From NCBI GenBank assembly GCA_965231025.1, contig OZ246407.1, positions 1,302,001 to 1,366,000 on the forward strand: DNA of 64,000 bases. Reading direction: 5' to 3'. Numbering within the stretch: position 1 is the stretch's first letter; every line of letters begins with the position of its first letter. A program made the translations under genes and the position numbers. The notes beneath the pieces are model-generated. The model had not been told where the DNA came from. It worked only from the letters and a program-made list of their open reading frames with translations, and made no database searches. This document shows, piece after piece, positions 52,039 to 60,959 of the stretch. The DNA is from PALSA-1335 sp965231025. Its GTDB lineage: Bacteria; Patescibacteriota; Gracilibacteria; UBA1369.

Positions 52039-52464
52039 TGGTGGAGATGCCGGGAATTGAACCCGGGTCCAAAAATGTCTGCCTCAAACGCCTACAATCA
52101 TAGCTCCGTTTGTGTTGTCGGCTGAATGAATAGAAATAGAGCAAAAAACTCACTCAGCTTAACCTTTAAGATTTTCGTCCCCGCAGCAAGGTGAAGCGGA
52201 GCTTAGCCTACTAATGACATTCAGCCCCCTCAATAGACATCGGAAGGTGAATGACGTTCCGCACAAAGGCGTAACGGATTTAAGCAGCAAATGCAAAAGC
52301 CGGAGCCTTTACAGATTCTGCTTCGCCGCGGATGGCCGAAGCCAGCTTAGCGAGAAGTTTAGAGTTTGCACTCTGATGCGCTGGACGGATCTACGGGGAG
52401 ACCAGCGCAATCCCCGGATTGCAGTTTGTGAAAGAACAATTTTTGTCGAAAGCCTTACATCCCC
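52039..52464 (-). ncRNA. ssrA: tmRNA (SsrA), one-piece
   Basis: The 5' end GGGGATG pairs with the 3' CATCTCC (one G-U), followed by A and an encoded CCA. The T arm reads GACCCGGGTTCAATTCCC, and the 5' part has the D-like TTTCGACA stretch. The tag frame (52280-52369, minus strand) starts at a GCA resume codon and ends at TAA after 29 codons; the peptide ends in KAPAFAFAA, a hydrophobic/Ala end suited to proteolysis. Length about 426 nt; the remaining pseudoknots were not drawn in detail. Confidence 0.93.
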
Positions 52465-52481
52465 AAGGAATATAAAAATAA

Positions 52482-52509
52482 CACAAAACAAACCGCCTGG
52501 CAAGCCAGG
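52482..52509 (-). terminator. Probable terminator after the secreted-protein gene
   Basis: On the minus strand, CCTGG-CTTG-CCAGG followed by CGGTTTGTTTT, 16 bases after the stop of the gene at 52525. Confidence 0.5.
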
Positions 52510-52524
52510 GCCTGCCGGGAACGC

Positions 52525-53145
52525 CTATTTTTTATCCACGGCCAAGACCGAGTTCACTTCCATGGCATTGGCGTGAACATCCATCCCGAACTGCTTGTTC
52601 GTATCAACGATCTCCCAGTTCCAGCGGATTTCCCCATCCACCTTTTTGAGGGTAAAGAAGACATCCGAACGGGAATTCTGGTTCATGGTCGCCCGGATAT
52701 CACGGAGAACCGTGGTATTCGCGAAAATGTTGGAAACAAAATCCCTTAGTTTTTTAGCTGGGAAATTAAAGGCTTCAGTACCGGACTTTGCCTCGCTCAA
52801 AGGAATAATTTTTGACTGAATTGTCTGCGTCTTCAAATCAACACAGTCCGCACTCAACGCCAACCCCGGTTTATAAGAGGAAATAAATTCAAAAGAGCAG
52901 CGCGGAGAGGGATACCCCACCTCAAGATAGGAAAGTACGGCATACCGGTCCCATTCCAACGCTTTCCCAAAAGTCTGCTGGAGATTATCGTTAATGTAAG
53001 CGGCACCGGAAAAATTATCGGCATGAAGCCATCGGTTAAACTTCAGAAGTCCTCCGATCGCAGGCTCAATGCTCGTCGCCGCGAAAGCTGTAGCCCCCTG
53101 CACAAAAAACAACATTCCTAAAACCAAGAGTGATAACTTTTTCAT
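52525..53145 (-). CDS. Unknown secreted protein
   Basis: 206 residues: signal peptide MKKLSLLVLGMLFFVQGATA, then a mixed alpha/beta domain with three Cys (GYPSPRCSF, SADCVDL region). I see no known family. The outline (a scattered Trp/Phe beta sheet) could be an NTF2/cystatin-like fold, but this is a guess. The start at 53145 is chosen for the signal peptide. It has its own promoter inside the end of efp. Confidence 0.6.
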   Translation of the reverse strand: MKKLSLLVLGMLFFVQGATAFAATSIEPAIGGLLKFNRWLHADNFSGAAYINDNLQQTFGKALEWDRYAVLSYLEVGYPSPRCSFEFISSYKPGLALSADCVDLKTQTIQSKIIPLSEAKSGTEAFNFPAKKLRDFVSNIFANTTVLRDIRATMNQNSRSDVFFTLKKVDGEIRWNWEIVDTNKQFGMDVHANAMEVNSVLAVDKK

Positions 53146-53175
53146 TGAACAAAAGTTAAAGAGTAAACCGGCCTC

Positions 53176-53205
53176 ATTATAGCAACTATTTGGCGACGCG
53201 TTCAA
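53176..53205 (-). promoter_or_regulatory. Promoter of the secreted-protein gene
   Basis: On the minus strand, TTGAAC (53200-53205), 18 bp and TATAAT (53176-53181). The -35 box lies in the last codons of efp. Confidence 0.65.
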
Positions 53206-53746
53206 CATACTCGCCGGTATCGGTGTTCACGCGGATAACATCGCCCTCTCTGATGAACAATGGAGCTGATACTTTAGCTCCCGTGGCAATCGTCACGTGC
53301 TTGGTGCCGCCGGTGGCTGTATCTCCCTTTTCGCCCGGAGGAGCGTCGGTAACCTCAAACTCCATCTTTGGAGGGAGCTGGATGGTGAACGGCAGTCCGT
53401 CAATATACACGCAGGTGACTTCTGTCCCGTCCATCATGTAGTCTTTCATGTCTCCGATGTTGTCGGCTGAAATGGAAATCTGCTCAAAATTGGTGTTGTC
53501 CATGAAATAAAAATCCTTTCCGTCATTGTACAGGTACTGGCATTTGCGATATTCAACTTCGGCGCCCTCAATGTTTTCACCGCTCTTAAAAGTGACCTCC
53601 ATCACCTTCTGGGACTTTGCGTTCTTGATCTTCGTGCGGGTAAAAGCCGTACCCTTGCCCGGATTCACGAACTGATAACCGACGATGATATAAGTATCGC
53701 CGTTATACTTGATGGGAAGTCCCTTTTTGAAGTCTGAGGTCAACAT
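53186..53746 (-). CDS. efp: Elongation factor P
   Basis: 186 residues, the usual length. It begins MLTSDFKKGLPIKYNGDTYII; FVNPGKGTAFTRTKI holds the modifiable loop lysine (Lys 31), and GDTATGGTKHVTIATGA plus RVNTDTGEYVERV match OB domains II and III. EF-P rescues ribosomes stalled at polyproline; here polyproline-rich surface proteins (such as the one at 16551) may need it. It is 18 bases downstream of an EpmA/LysRS-like gene whose product could modify Lys 31 (see findings). No Shine-Dalgarno. Confidence 0.93.
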   Translation of the reverse strand: MLTSDFKKGLPIKYNGDTYIIVGYQFVNPGKGTAFTRTKIKNAKSQKVMEVTFKSGENIEGAEVEYRKCQYLYNDGKDFYFMDNTNFEQISISADNIGDMKDYMMDGTEVTCVYIDGLPFTIQLPPKMEFEVTDAPPGEKGDTATGGTKHVTIATGAKVSAPLFIREGDVIRVNTDTGEYVERVAK

Positions 53747-53764
53747 AGCGGTAAAAAAATAAAT

Positions 53765-55180
53765 TTATAAATCTCTGTGGGGAAAATACAACAGGTCACG
53801 GATGTCCGTAACGCCTGTAAGGAGCATGACCAGCCGGTCCACTCCAAGAGCAATGCCTCCCGAAGGCGGCATGCCGAATTCTAATGCACGGATAAAGCTT
53901 TGGTCAACGGGATAATCCTCCTTTCCCAACTTCTGCCTTGCCTGGCGTTCAGCCTCAAGACGTGAATGCTGCTCCTTGGGATCGTTCAGCTCGGTAAAGG
54001 CGTTGCAAAGCTCCATTCCCGCAATGTACACCTCGAACCGTTCGGCATATTTGGGATCATGCTCGCATTTCTTTGACAGAGCTGCCATTCGGACGGGGTA
54101 TTCATAAACAATCGTGGGCTTCTTGATACCCAGATTCGGCTCGATGATATTCAGAAAAACCATAAAGAAAAGATCCTCGTAGGGAGTTTTTGCGGTGACC
54201 TTATATCCCTGATCCTTAAGAACCTTTCGGAACCTAGTGTCGTCCTCAAAATCTTCATAGCCGATATGCGCGTACTGTTGAAACAGATCCTTCACCTTCA
54301 CCCTTTCCCACGGAGCGGACACATCTACCCGGTGAGCGGCGAAGGTTATCCAATGGTCATCAAAAAGAGTCTTGGCAAGCGAACGCACCAATTCCTCCAT
54401 ATCCTTCATAATATCTTCGTACGACGCAAAGGCACGGTACCACTCCAGTATCGTAAATTCGGGATTATGAAGAGTGCTTTCATGTTCCTTATTGCGAAAA
54501 CTTTTCGCAATCTGGAAAATCTTCTCATGCCCGGCCACCAGAAGTTTTTTCATCGCGTATTCGGGAGACGTTATCAAATACATCCGCTCGTCCTGAGCCG
54601 GCTCTCCCTGCAACGGCAAACCGGTAAACGTCGTTGTAAAAACATCCAGGTACGGCTCCATCCCCGGCAATCTGACCATCGACGGGGTTTCAACCTCCAA
54701 AAAACCTTTGTCCCAAAAAAAATCGCGGATGCCTTTGACGACCCTGGCCCTTTCCTTCATAAACTCTTTGAGCCGGAGATCAATGACCATCTTTAAATAA
54801 TTGGGATCTTCGCGGCGGATATAAAAATCCCCCATACATTCAACAAGAACGCCCAGTTTTTTGGCGCTGTAAACCGTTAAGGCTTCCCGTCCTTTTAAAA
54901 ATTTTTTCTCCGCCTTCAATTCGGCCTCAAGAATACTCCCGACTCTGAATTCCACATCACCCAGGGTCAAAACTTCATTCGTAATCCGTAATTCGTCGTT
55001 GGTAATTTCAATCCTGCCGCTCTCGTCCTGAAGGACGAACCCGTCATCAAAAACTCCGACGACTCTTCCGCCTACCCAACAATTTTTCAACGTTTCCTCC
55101 TGTTCAAAAGTCCGGATAGCCTCAAGAATACTGTGATTTCTCTTTGTGCGCGCAGGGAATTGTGCCACGGTTTTCAACAT
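53765..55180 (-). CDS. Class II lysyl-tRNA synthetase / EpmA-like ligase with N-terminal OB domain
   Basis: 471 residues. Residues about 1-115 form an OB-fold-like part (NCWVGGRVVGVFDDGFVLQD). The catalytic core follows: motif 1 region, motif 2 FRNKEHESTLHNPEFTILEW and motif 3 GIALGVDRLVMLLTG. The stretches MYLITSPEYAMKKLLVAG, EFTILEWYRAF and AERFEVYIAGMELCNAF resemble EpmA (the EF-P lysine ligase, about 325 residues without OB fold), whereas the OB domain and the end IRDLLYFPHR resemble LysRS (about 490-500). It is directly upstream of efp, consistent with an EF-P link. It overlaps the mfd stop by one base (TAATG). Whether it charges tRNA, EF-P or both is open. Confidence 0.8.
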   Translation of the reverse strand: MLKTVAQFPARTKRNHSILEAIRTFEQEETLKNCWVGGRVVGVFDDGFVLQDESGRIEITNDELRITNEVLTLGDVEFRVGSILEAELKAEKKFLKGREALTVYSAKKLGVLVECMGDFYIRREDPNYLKMVIDLRLKEFMKERARVVKGIRDFFWDKGFLEVETPSMVRLPGMEPYLDVFTTTFTGLPLQGEPAQDERMYLITSPEYAMKKLLVAGHEKIFQIAKSFRNKEHESTLHNPEFTILEWYRAFASYEDIMKDMEELVRSLAKTLFDDHWITFAAHRVDVSAPWERVKVKDLFQQYAHIGYEDFEDDTRFRKVLKDQGYKVTAKTPYEDLFFMVFLNIIEPNLGIKKPTIVYEYPVRMAALSKKCEHDPKYAERFEVYIAGMELCNAFTELNDPKEQHSRLEAERQARQKLGKEDYPVDQSFIRALEFGMPPSGGIALGVDRLVMLLTGVTDIRDLLYFPHRDL

Positions 55181-58100
55181 TAAGATTTTTTTGGCGGAGA
55201 CTTTTCATCAACTTTTATACTTCCGGCTAACCATTCTAAACAACTTTTCAACATATCAACCCACTGAGTGGTGAGATCTTCAATCTTGATCCTCAATTTA
55301 TTGCCGCTGATCATCCACTTGGGATTATGCTCCAGAAGATTCATGATGTTCTCGGGCTTCACCTTGTTGGACATCAGCAAAACAAGCTCCTTGCCTTTGC
55401 TCAGGTACACGCTCTCCGCTTTCACCTGGGCAATCCCGGCCTTCTTTGCCAATATCTTCAGTTCGATGACGTGGAAAAAATTGGATACCTCCTTCGGAAG
55501 TTTCCCGTAATCCTCCACGAGCTCGTCACGGATTTCCTCAAGATATCCCATGTTGTCCACCGACGAAAGTTTTTGATAGACATTGATTTTATCCTTGGCG
55601 CTCACGATATAGCTGTCCGGAATGTACGACGTTAACGGAAGTTCTATGGTGACGTCTTCCGGCCCCTCTTCGCCCCCTGCCTGCAGCTTCCCTGCCTTCA
55701 GGTCTTCGACGGCCTTGTTGAGCATGCGAATAAAATGGCTTACCCCCACAACATTGATGACCCCGTGCTGCTTGGCCCCCAAAATATCCCCGGCGCCCCG
55801 GATCTCCAGATCCTTCATGGCAATCTGGAAGCCGCTGCCGAGTTCCGTGGCTTCAACGATGGCGCGTAAACGTTTCTTGGCGCTCAGCTTCAGCCGCTGC
55901 CCGTGGTACAGGAAGTAGGCGTACGCCTGCGTTTTGCTGCGGCCCACGCGCCCGCGCAGCTGATAAAGCTGGGCCAGTCCGAACCGGTCGGCGTTGTTCA
56001 CGATCAGCGTGTTCGCGTTGGCAAGGTCGATCCCGTTTTCAATAATGGTGGAGCTCACCAGAACGTCAAACTGATGCTCCTTAAAGGCGATGATGCGATC
56101 CTCCAGGTCCGAACTACCCAATTTACCATGAGCCACGCCAAAGCGGGCTTCGGGCACAAGGGAGCGCAATTTTTCCGCCATGCCGTCGATGGTTTGCACG
56201 CGGTTGTGGAGGAAGTACACCTGCCCGCCCCGTTCAACTTCCCTTAAAATGGAATCGCGGATGATGCCGTTGGAAAACCGGCGGACCTCGGTAATAACGG
56301 GCAAACGGCCGGGAGGAGGAGTGGTAATGGTGCTGATGTCGCGGAGTTTATTTAAAGCGATATTCAGTGTCCGGGGAATCGGCGTCGCCGTAAGGGTCAG
56401 CACATCGACCTCCGTCCTTATCTTCTTGAGGGCCTCTTTTTGTTTCACTCCAAATCGCTGCTCCTCATCGATCACGATCAATCCCAGATTCTTAAATTGC
56501 ACGTCGGGCTGAAGCAATCGGTGGGTGCCGATAACGATGTCTACTTCCCCTTTTTCCATGGTCTTGATGATTTTTTTCTGTTCGGAAGCGGACTTAAAAC
56601 GGCTCAGCATCTCAATCCTGACATCGAACTCCTCCATGCGTTTCTTAAAAGAACGGAAGTGCTGATCGGCCAAAATGGTGATCGGGGAAATGAGCGCCAC
56701 CTGTTTGCCGTTCTGCACGGCCTTGAACGCGGCCCGCATGGCCACTTCGGTTTTCCCAAACCCCACGTCTCCGCACACCAGGCGGTCCATGGGAATATCC
56801 CGCTCCATGTCATGCTTCACGTCGATGATCGCCTTCATCTGTCCGGGCGTTTCCTCATACGGAAAAGTCTCCTCAAACTTTGTCTGCAGTTTGTCGTCAT
56901 TCTTAAAGGCGAAACCCCTGGCGCTCTTCCGCTCCGCGTATAAAACTAGGAGTTCTTTTGCGATGATCTCCGTTTCCTTCCTCACCTTGTGGGTGATGGT
57001 GTTCCACTCCGCCGACCCAAGCCTGGTGAGATGCGGAACAACCTCATCGGCACCAATAAACTTGTTTACCTTGTCGGCCTGGTCAATCGGCACAAAAAGC
57101 TTGTCGTTTTCCGCATATCCAAGCTTCAAATATTCGCGGGTGATATCATCGATAGTCTTCTTTTCAAGTCCAAGAAACCTGGCGATGCCGTAATCCGAAT
57201 GGACGACGTAATCGTTATTCTTGAGACTGGTAAGGAAATCGAGATAAACCTTCTGGTTGAAGTGTTTTTTCTTTTCCTCCTTGATCGTTGAAACCTCCCT
57301 GTCGGACAGAAGGGCCAGTTTCAATTCGGGATTCTGAAAGGCGTGGGGGAAAACGTCCTCCTTGTTTACGGCAATAAGATAGACGTTCGGCGCAGTGACG
57401 TTGTCGGCATGCAGGTCGGTGGTATAACTCACCTTGTGCTCGTCGAAAACATCCTTCATCCCCTGAAGGTCCTTGGTAAAAACAAGCGTCCTCCATCCGT
57501 CCCTGAATTTTTCCCGCAGATCGTTGCTTAAGTCATAGGCCCCGCGGTATTTCAGCACGGAAAGGTAATGCAAATGCTGATGGCGCTCTTCATCGTCATT
57601 GAACGTGACAAAGCTCAGATAGTGAATCTTTCCGTGAAGCTCGTCAAACACACTGTTCCAGGCGTCATAATACTCATCCACGACATCCACCTCGTCCTCA
57701 ATGACGAGACAATGGGCCCCCAAGTGGTCCCCAAGGCCTTTATACGCCGACACGGTGCGTAAAGGGTACAACTCAACCTCTTTCAGGTCTTCAATGGTTT
57801 CCCTGCTCTCCTGGTCGAAGGTATACATCCTTTCCACCCGGTCAAATCCGATCTCCACATGCACGGGATAATCAAAATTCACCGGAAAAATAGACAGGAC
57901 ATCTCCGCTGCGATGGTATGTTCCCTTCTCAAGATACTGATCGGCACAAACTTCATACCCCTTTTCAATAAGCTGTTCAAAAAAACTCATCGGGTTGATT
58001 TCTTCACCCGTTTTGAGATGGAACTTTCCCTCAATCATCTCGTGATAATCAGGGAAATTAACCATCAGATTGGTATAGGACGCGACCACCACTTTGCGCT

Positions 58101-58449
58101 GCCTGCTGTGAAGTTTCGCGACCATCTCAATCATTTTCAACCTATTGTTCCGCTCCGTTTCGCGGACATTGCCGGCCTCGGTGTTCTCATAATGAAACCC
58201 GTACACCTCAACGTCGCTCCAGAGCTTCAATGACCTGACGGTATGTTCAAGCTCAGTATGGTCCGTGACGATCCATAATACCGTTTTGAATTGGGAAAGT
58301 TTGCGGATGACGTCACTGAACACAAAAACCTTCGAGGAGTAGTTCCCGGCGCCGGAGACCGTTGCGCTCTTTTGACTATCCAAAAGATCCAAAACACGGT
58401 TGTTTTGGACGGTTGGGAAAAAGTGGATCAGATTTTTTAAAGTTTCCAT
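55180..58449 (-). CDS. mfd: Transcription-repair coupling factor Mfd
   Basis: 1089 residues, slightly shorter than E. coli Mfd (1148). An N-terminal UvrB-like module is followed by the RNA-polymerase-binding region (about 400-500), then the superfamily 2 helicase: CGDVGFGKTEVAMRAAF (motif I), VIDEEQRFGVKQKE (DEEQ), LTLTATPIPRTLNI and IENGIDLANANTLIVNNADRFGLAQLYQLRGRVGR. A TRCF-type C-terminal domain follows. It removes stalled RNA polymerase at DNA damage and recruits UvrA. The gene lies 40 bases after dnaN and runs into the synthetase gene. Confidence 0.96.
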   Translation of the reverse strand: METLKNLIHFFPTVQNNRVLDLLDSQKSATVSGAGNYSSKVFVFSDVIRKLSQFKTVLWIVTDHTELEHTVRSLKLWSDVEVYGFHYENTEAGNVRETERNNRLKMIEMVAKLHSRQRKVVVASYTNLMVNFPDYHEMIEGKFHLKTGEEINPMSFFEQLIEKGYEVCADQYLEKGTYHRSGDVLSIFPVNFDYPVHVEIGFDRVERMYTFDQESRETIEDLKEVELYPLRTVSAYKGLGDHLGAHCLVIEDEVDVVDEYYDAWNSVFDELHGKIHYLSFVTFNDDEERHQHLHYLSVLKYRGAYDLSNDLREKFRDGWRTLVFTKDLQGMKDVFDEHKVSYTTDLHADNVTAPNVYLIAVNKEDVFPHAFQNPELKLALLSDREVSTIKEEKKKHFNQKVYLDFLTSLKNNDYVVHSDYGIARFLGLEKKTIDDITREYLKLGYAENDKLFVPIDQADKVNKFIGADEVVPHLTRLGSAEWNTITHKVRKETEIIAKELLVLYAERKSARGFAFKNDDKLQTKFEETFPYEETPGQMKAIIDVKHDMERDIPMDRLVCGDVGFGKTEVAMRAAFKAVQNGKQVALISPITILADQHFRSFKKRMEEFDVRIEMLSRFKSASEQKKIIKTMEKGEVDIVIGTHRLLQPDVQFKNLGLIVIDEEQRFGVKQKEALKKIRTEVDVLTLTATPIPRTLNIALNKLRDISTITTPPPGRLPVITEVRRFSNGIIRDSILREVERGGQVYFLHNRVQTIDGMAEKLRSLVPEARFGVAHGKLGSSDLEDRIIAFKEHQFDVLVSSTIIENGIDLANANTLIVNNADRFGLAQLYQLRGRVGRSKTQAYAYFLYHGQRLKLSAKKRLRAIVEATELGSGFQIAMKDLEIRGAGDILGAKQHGVINVVGVSHFIRMLNKAVEDLKAGKLQAGGEEGPEDVTIELPLTSYIPDSYIVSAKDKINVYQKLSSVDNMGYLEEIRDELVEDYGKLPKEVSNFFHVIELKILAKKAGIAQVKAESVYLSKGKELVLLMSNKVKPENIMNLLEHNPKWMISGNKLRIKIEDLTTQWVDMLKSCLEWLAGSIKVDEKSPPKKS

Positions 58450-58489
58450 AAAAAACCGTGGCTCTTCAGAATTGACTCTTGAGGATAAA

Positions 58490-59596
58490 CTAAATCTTTA
58501 ACGGCATGATGATATAAACATAGTCCTTGTTTTCAGATGGACGAATGACGGCAGGAGCCAATTTGTCGTCTACCTCAACAAGTACCTTATCAGCCTGAAT
58601 AAAAGTTAAAACATCAAGAAGATATTGTGCATTCAGGGCGATTTTATTGTTTTCTCCTTCCACTTTTACGGAAACTTCCGCTTTTTCTTCACCAATCTTT
58701 GTCTCTTCTGTGGAAATAATCAGTTTTCCGTCGTTTGTCGCCGCTACCTTGATGCTGTTGTTGTTTTCACGGGCAAAAAGACTGACTCGCTTAATGACAA
58801 GCGATAAGTCTTCTGTTGAAACGGTGATTTTCGTCTTTGAAGATTTTGGGATGATCTTCTCATAATCCGGGAATTTTCCCTCAATCAGGCGAGAGGTCAA
58901 CTCTATGGTTCCAATAGTGAACAATACCTGGTTTTTGGTGAGATTGATTTCTAAATCATCTTCCTGGGACTTAGAAAGGATCTTTCCAAGCTCAATAATA
59001 GTTCTTGCGGGAATAACTGATTGAAGGGAAATGGATGTTTTTTCCTTCAGTGTTATCTTCCTTTCAGCCAAACGGTAACTGTCTGTGGCCACAATTTTGA
59101 GGTTTTCACGGTCCAGGTCGAGCAGTACACCGGAAAGAACAGGTCTTGATGTGTTGGTTGAGGCCGCAAAAACAGTTTGGGTAATCGCGCTGTTGAGGTC
59201 TTTTGTAGAAACCTTAATGGTATTTTCTTTTGGAACCTTGGGAATAACAGGAAACTCCTCAGCGGCAATGCCTTTAATCTTTGTTTGGGAAGATGTTGAT
59301 GAAAGCGTTAGTGTGTTGCCATCACCAAGTGTCGCCTCAATCTTCTCGTCTTTCAGTAAAGAAACGTAGCTGGTAATAAGTTTGGCTGGAACGGTAATGG
59401 CCCCTTCTGACCTTATGTCGGCCGGAATGGAGTGTTGAATGGCTATTTCAAGGTTTGTAGCTGAAAAAAACAACTTCTTACCTTCAGCTTTCAATAAAAT
59501 ATTATTCAATACCGGAAGGGTGGTATTGGGTGTTATAGCCTTATTTACAACATTAAGGGCCTCTTCGAGGTCGGCTTGAGCGCAAAAAAACTTCAT
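58490..59596 (-). CDS. dnaN: DNA polymerase III sliding clamp (beta subunit)
   Basis: 368 residues, the normal length. It begins MKFFCAQADLEEALNVVNKA, with three repeated clamp domains (TLPVLNNILLKAEGKKL; RPVLSGVLLDLDREN; ALNAQYLLDVL) and a C-terminal IIMPLKI for partner binding. The dimer encircles DNA and gives the polymerase processivity. Its own promoter is upstream. It is not next to dnaA or recF here, unlike the classical origin cluster. Confidence 0.96.
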   Translation of the reverse strand: MKFFCAQADLEEALNVVNKAITPNTTLPVLNNILLKAEGKKLFFSATNLEIAIQHSIPADIRSEGAITVPAKLITSYVSLLKDEKIEATLGDGNTLTLSSTSSQTKIKGIAAEEFPVIPKVPKENTIKVSTKDLNSAITQTVFAASTNTSRPVLSGVLLDLDRENLKIVATDSYRLAERKITLKEKTSISLQSVIPARTIIELGKILSKSQEDDLEINLTKNQVLFTIGTIELTSRLIEGKFPDYEKIIPKSSKTKITVSTEDLSLVIKRVSLFARENNNSIKVAATNDGKLIISTEETKIGEEKAEVSVKVEGENNKIALNAQYLLDVLTFIQADKVLVEVDDKLAPAVIRPSENKDYVYIIMPLKI

Positions 59597-59635
59597 AAAA
59601 ATGAATGGAAGAGAATGGCTGGAAATTTCCTAATT

Positions 59636-59663
59636 ATTATAGCGAACTTTCAGGGTCTGACAA
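59636..59663 (-). promoter_or_regulatory. dnaN promoter
   Basis: On the minus strand, TTGTCA (59658-59663), 16 bp and TATAAT (59636-59641); leader about 35-40 nt. Confidence 0.7.
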
Positions 59664-59864
59664 CCTGATTTCTAACGAGATATAAAATAAAGATTTTATT
59701 TACTTATAAAGACGTAGAGGGGTTTGCGTATTAATGGTAGTTATGATCTTGTATGTTGAAAACTTTTTCCTCCAGAATATGGTACTAAGGGGAAATAATG
59801 GGAAAAACACAGAAATCACCCCGGGAAGGTGGCGGTAATGGGTGTTGAAAGTTTGTTAAAAACC

Positions 59865-59893
59865 TGTAAAAAAAGTCGATTTTTTGGTATAAT
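59865..59893 (+). promoter_or_regulatory. Extended -10 promoter of the 320-residue gene
   Basis: TGG-TATAAT (59885-59893) with a weak TGTAAA -35 (59865-59870); leader about 90 nt. Confidence 0.55.
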
Positions 59894-59927
59894 GAAAAGA
59901 AAACAAAGAAATAAAGCCTTAAGAAAA

Positions 59928-59949
59928 AGGAAAACAGGAATGTTTTCCT
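59928..59949 (+). promoter_or_regulatory. GNRA-capped hairpin in the 5' leader
   Basis: AGGAAAACA-GGAA-TGTTTTCCT, a perfect 9-bp stem with a GGAA tetraloop, 42 bases before the ATG at 59992. No T run follows, so it is not a plain terminator; a regulatory or stabilising RNA structure is likely. Confidence 0.5.
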
Positions 59950-59991
59950 AAAACGCAATACTGAAATCGTTCAAAAATAAACAACAACCGT

Positions 59992-60954
59992 ATGGAGGAA
60001 AATGAACCTATTGAACAACCGGATATCCCTGAAGTAAAAAAAACTCCTCAACCAAAACCTGAAAGTTTTGGATACAGGAGATTTGAAAGAACGGCCCACC
60101 AGGCGGCATTATCAAAGGCTAAAACGGCAAAAGATATTGAAGGGGAAGAAGAAACAAAAAGACTGGAGGCTGAACTTGAACAAACCGGGGACGGCGGCAA
60201 AAAAACATTGAAACCCCAGAACCTTCGGGCCCTCGATCAAAGCGTAAAACTGACCGAAGAAGAGAAGAAGGCCCCGAAAAAAGAGATGGAGTCGATGGAA
60301 AAAAGGGCATTTTTAAAAATCATCAAAACCCTGCAGGAAAGCAATAAACTTCCAATCCAGGCGGAAGACCAGACGCATATATTTGAGTTTAAGGGGCTTA
60401 CAAAAGACGGAAAGGACGTTCAGCCTAATGAGGTTGAAAAACTCCTTGAACATATTGATCAAGGTGGCGATGTTCCGCCAAACATAGAATTTCACTTTCA
60501 AACCTCTTTTAAGAAGGGGCGTGAAGAAACGGAGGCCATGGATGTGAACTATCGCATGACACTCCGCCAGATTATGATGGGTGGTTTGGAAACAACATTA
60601 AGTTCCCTGCTCTCGTTAAGTTATACGGCAGCCTCGGTATACGACCGGAGGAAAGGGAAAACGGCAACTGAAGGCGGGGAAATTGAGGTGGAAAGACCAA
60701 AAGAAGAACCCGGGAAGGGCGAGCTTGATAATTTAAGAAGATTGTTAAACCAAAGGAATATTCAAACATCAACCATTCAGACTGGGCAGTGGGCCGCCCT
60801 GGAGGTTGCAATGCCCGAAAAACAAAAACAGGTGGTGATCGTCTATGATGGAGCGGTTTTCCAGGTCACGGAAAAAAGGCCGGATCAAACCCTGGAGGTC
60901 CCGGTAACAACCCCGGCTGAAATAATGCAATATATTGATAAAGAATCAAAATAA
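59992..60954 (+). CDS. Unknown charged cytoplasmic protein
   Basis: 320 residues, Glu/Lys-rich and probably disordered for the first 110, then a compact region (HIFEFKGLTKDGKDVQPNEVEKLLEHI) and a predicted alpha/beta end (VVIVYDGAVFQVTEK). No signal peptide; one mildly hydrophobic stretch (TTLSSLLSLSYTAASVY) at about 200. I recognise no family. It precedes the patatin gene by five bases, so the two are co-transcribed. Confidence 0.55.
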   Translation: MEENEPIEQPDIPEVKKTPQPKPESFGYRRFERTAHQAALSKAKTAKDIEGEEETKRLEAELEQTGDGGKKTLKPQNLRALDQSVKLTEEEKKAPKKEMESMEKRAFLKIIKTLQESNKLPIQAEDQTHIFEFKGLTKDGKDVQPNEVEKLLEHIDQGGDVPPNIEFHFQTSFKKGREETEAMDVNYRMTLRQIMMGGLETTLSSLLSLSYTAASVYDRRKGKTATEGGEIEVERPKEEPGKGELDNLRRLLNQRNIQTSTIQTGQWAALEVAMPEKQKQVVIVYDGAVFQVTEKRPDQTLEVPVTTPAEIMQYIDKESK

Positions 60955-60959
60955 GAATT

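Larger units (their letters stand above)
59597..59991. other. 395-bp intergenic region between divergent dnaN and the 320-residue gene
   Basis: It holds the dnaN promoter (minus strand), an extended -10 promoter for the gene at 59992 and a 9-bp hairpin. No clear DnaA boxes (TTATCCACA-like) or AT-rich iterons were seen, so an origin of replication is not supported. Confidence 0.6.

Noticed and set aside
52085..52464. Plus-strand frames within tmRNA
   Set aside because: The segment folds as tmRNA with paired ends, encoded CCA and a tag frame on the minus strand.
59597..59991. Replication origin next to dnaN
   Set aside because: No DnaA boxes or iterons were seen, and dnaA and recF are not adjacent.
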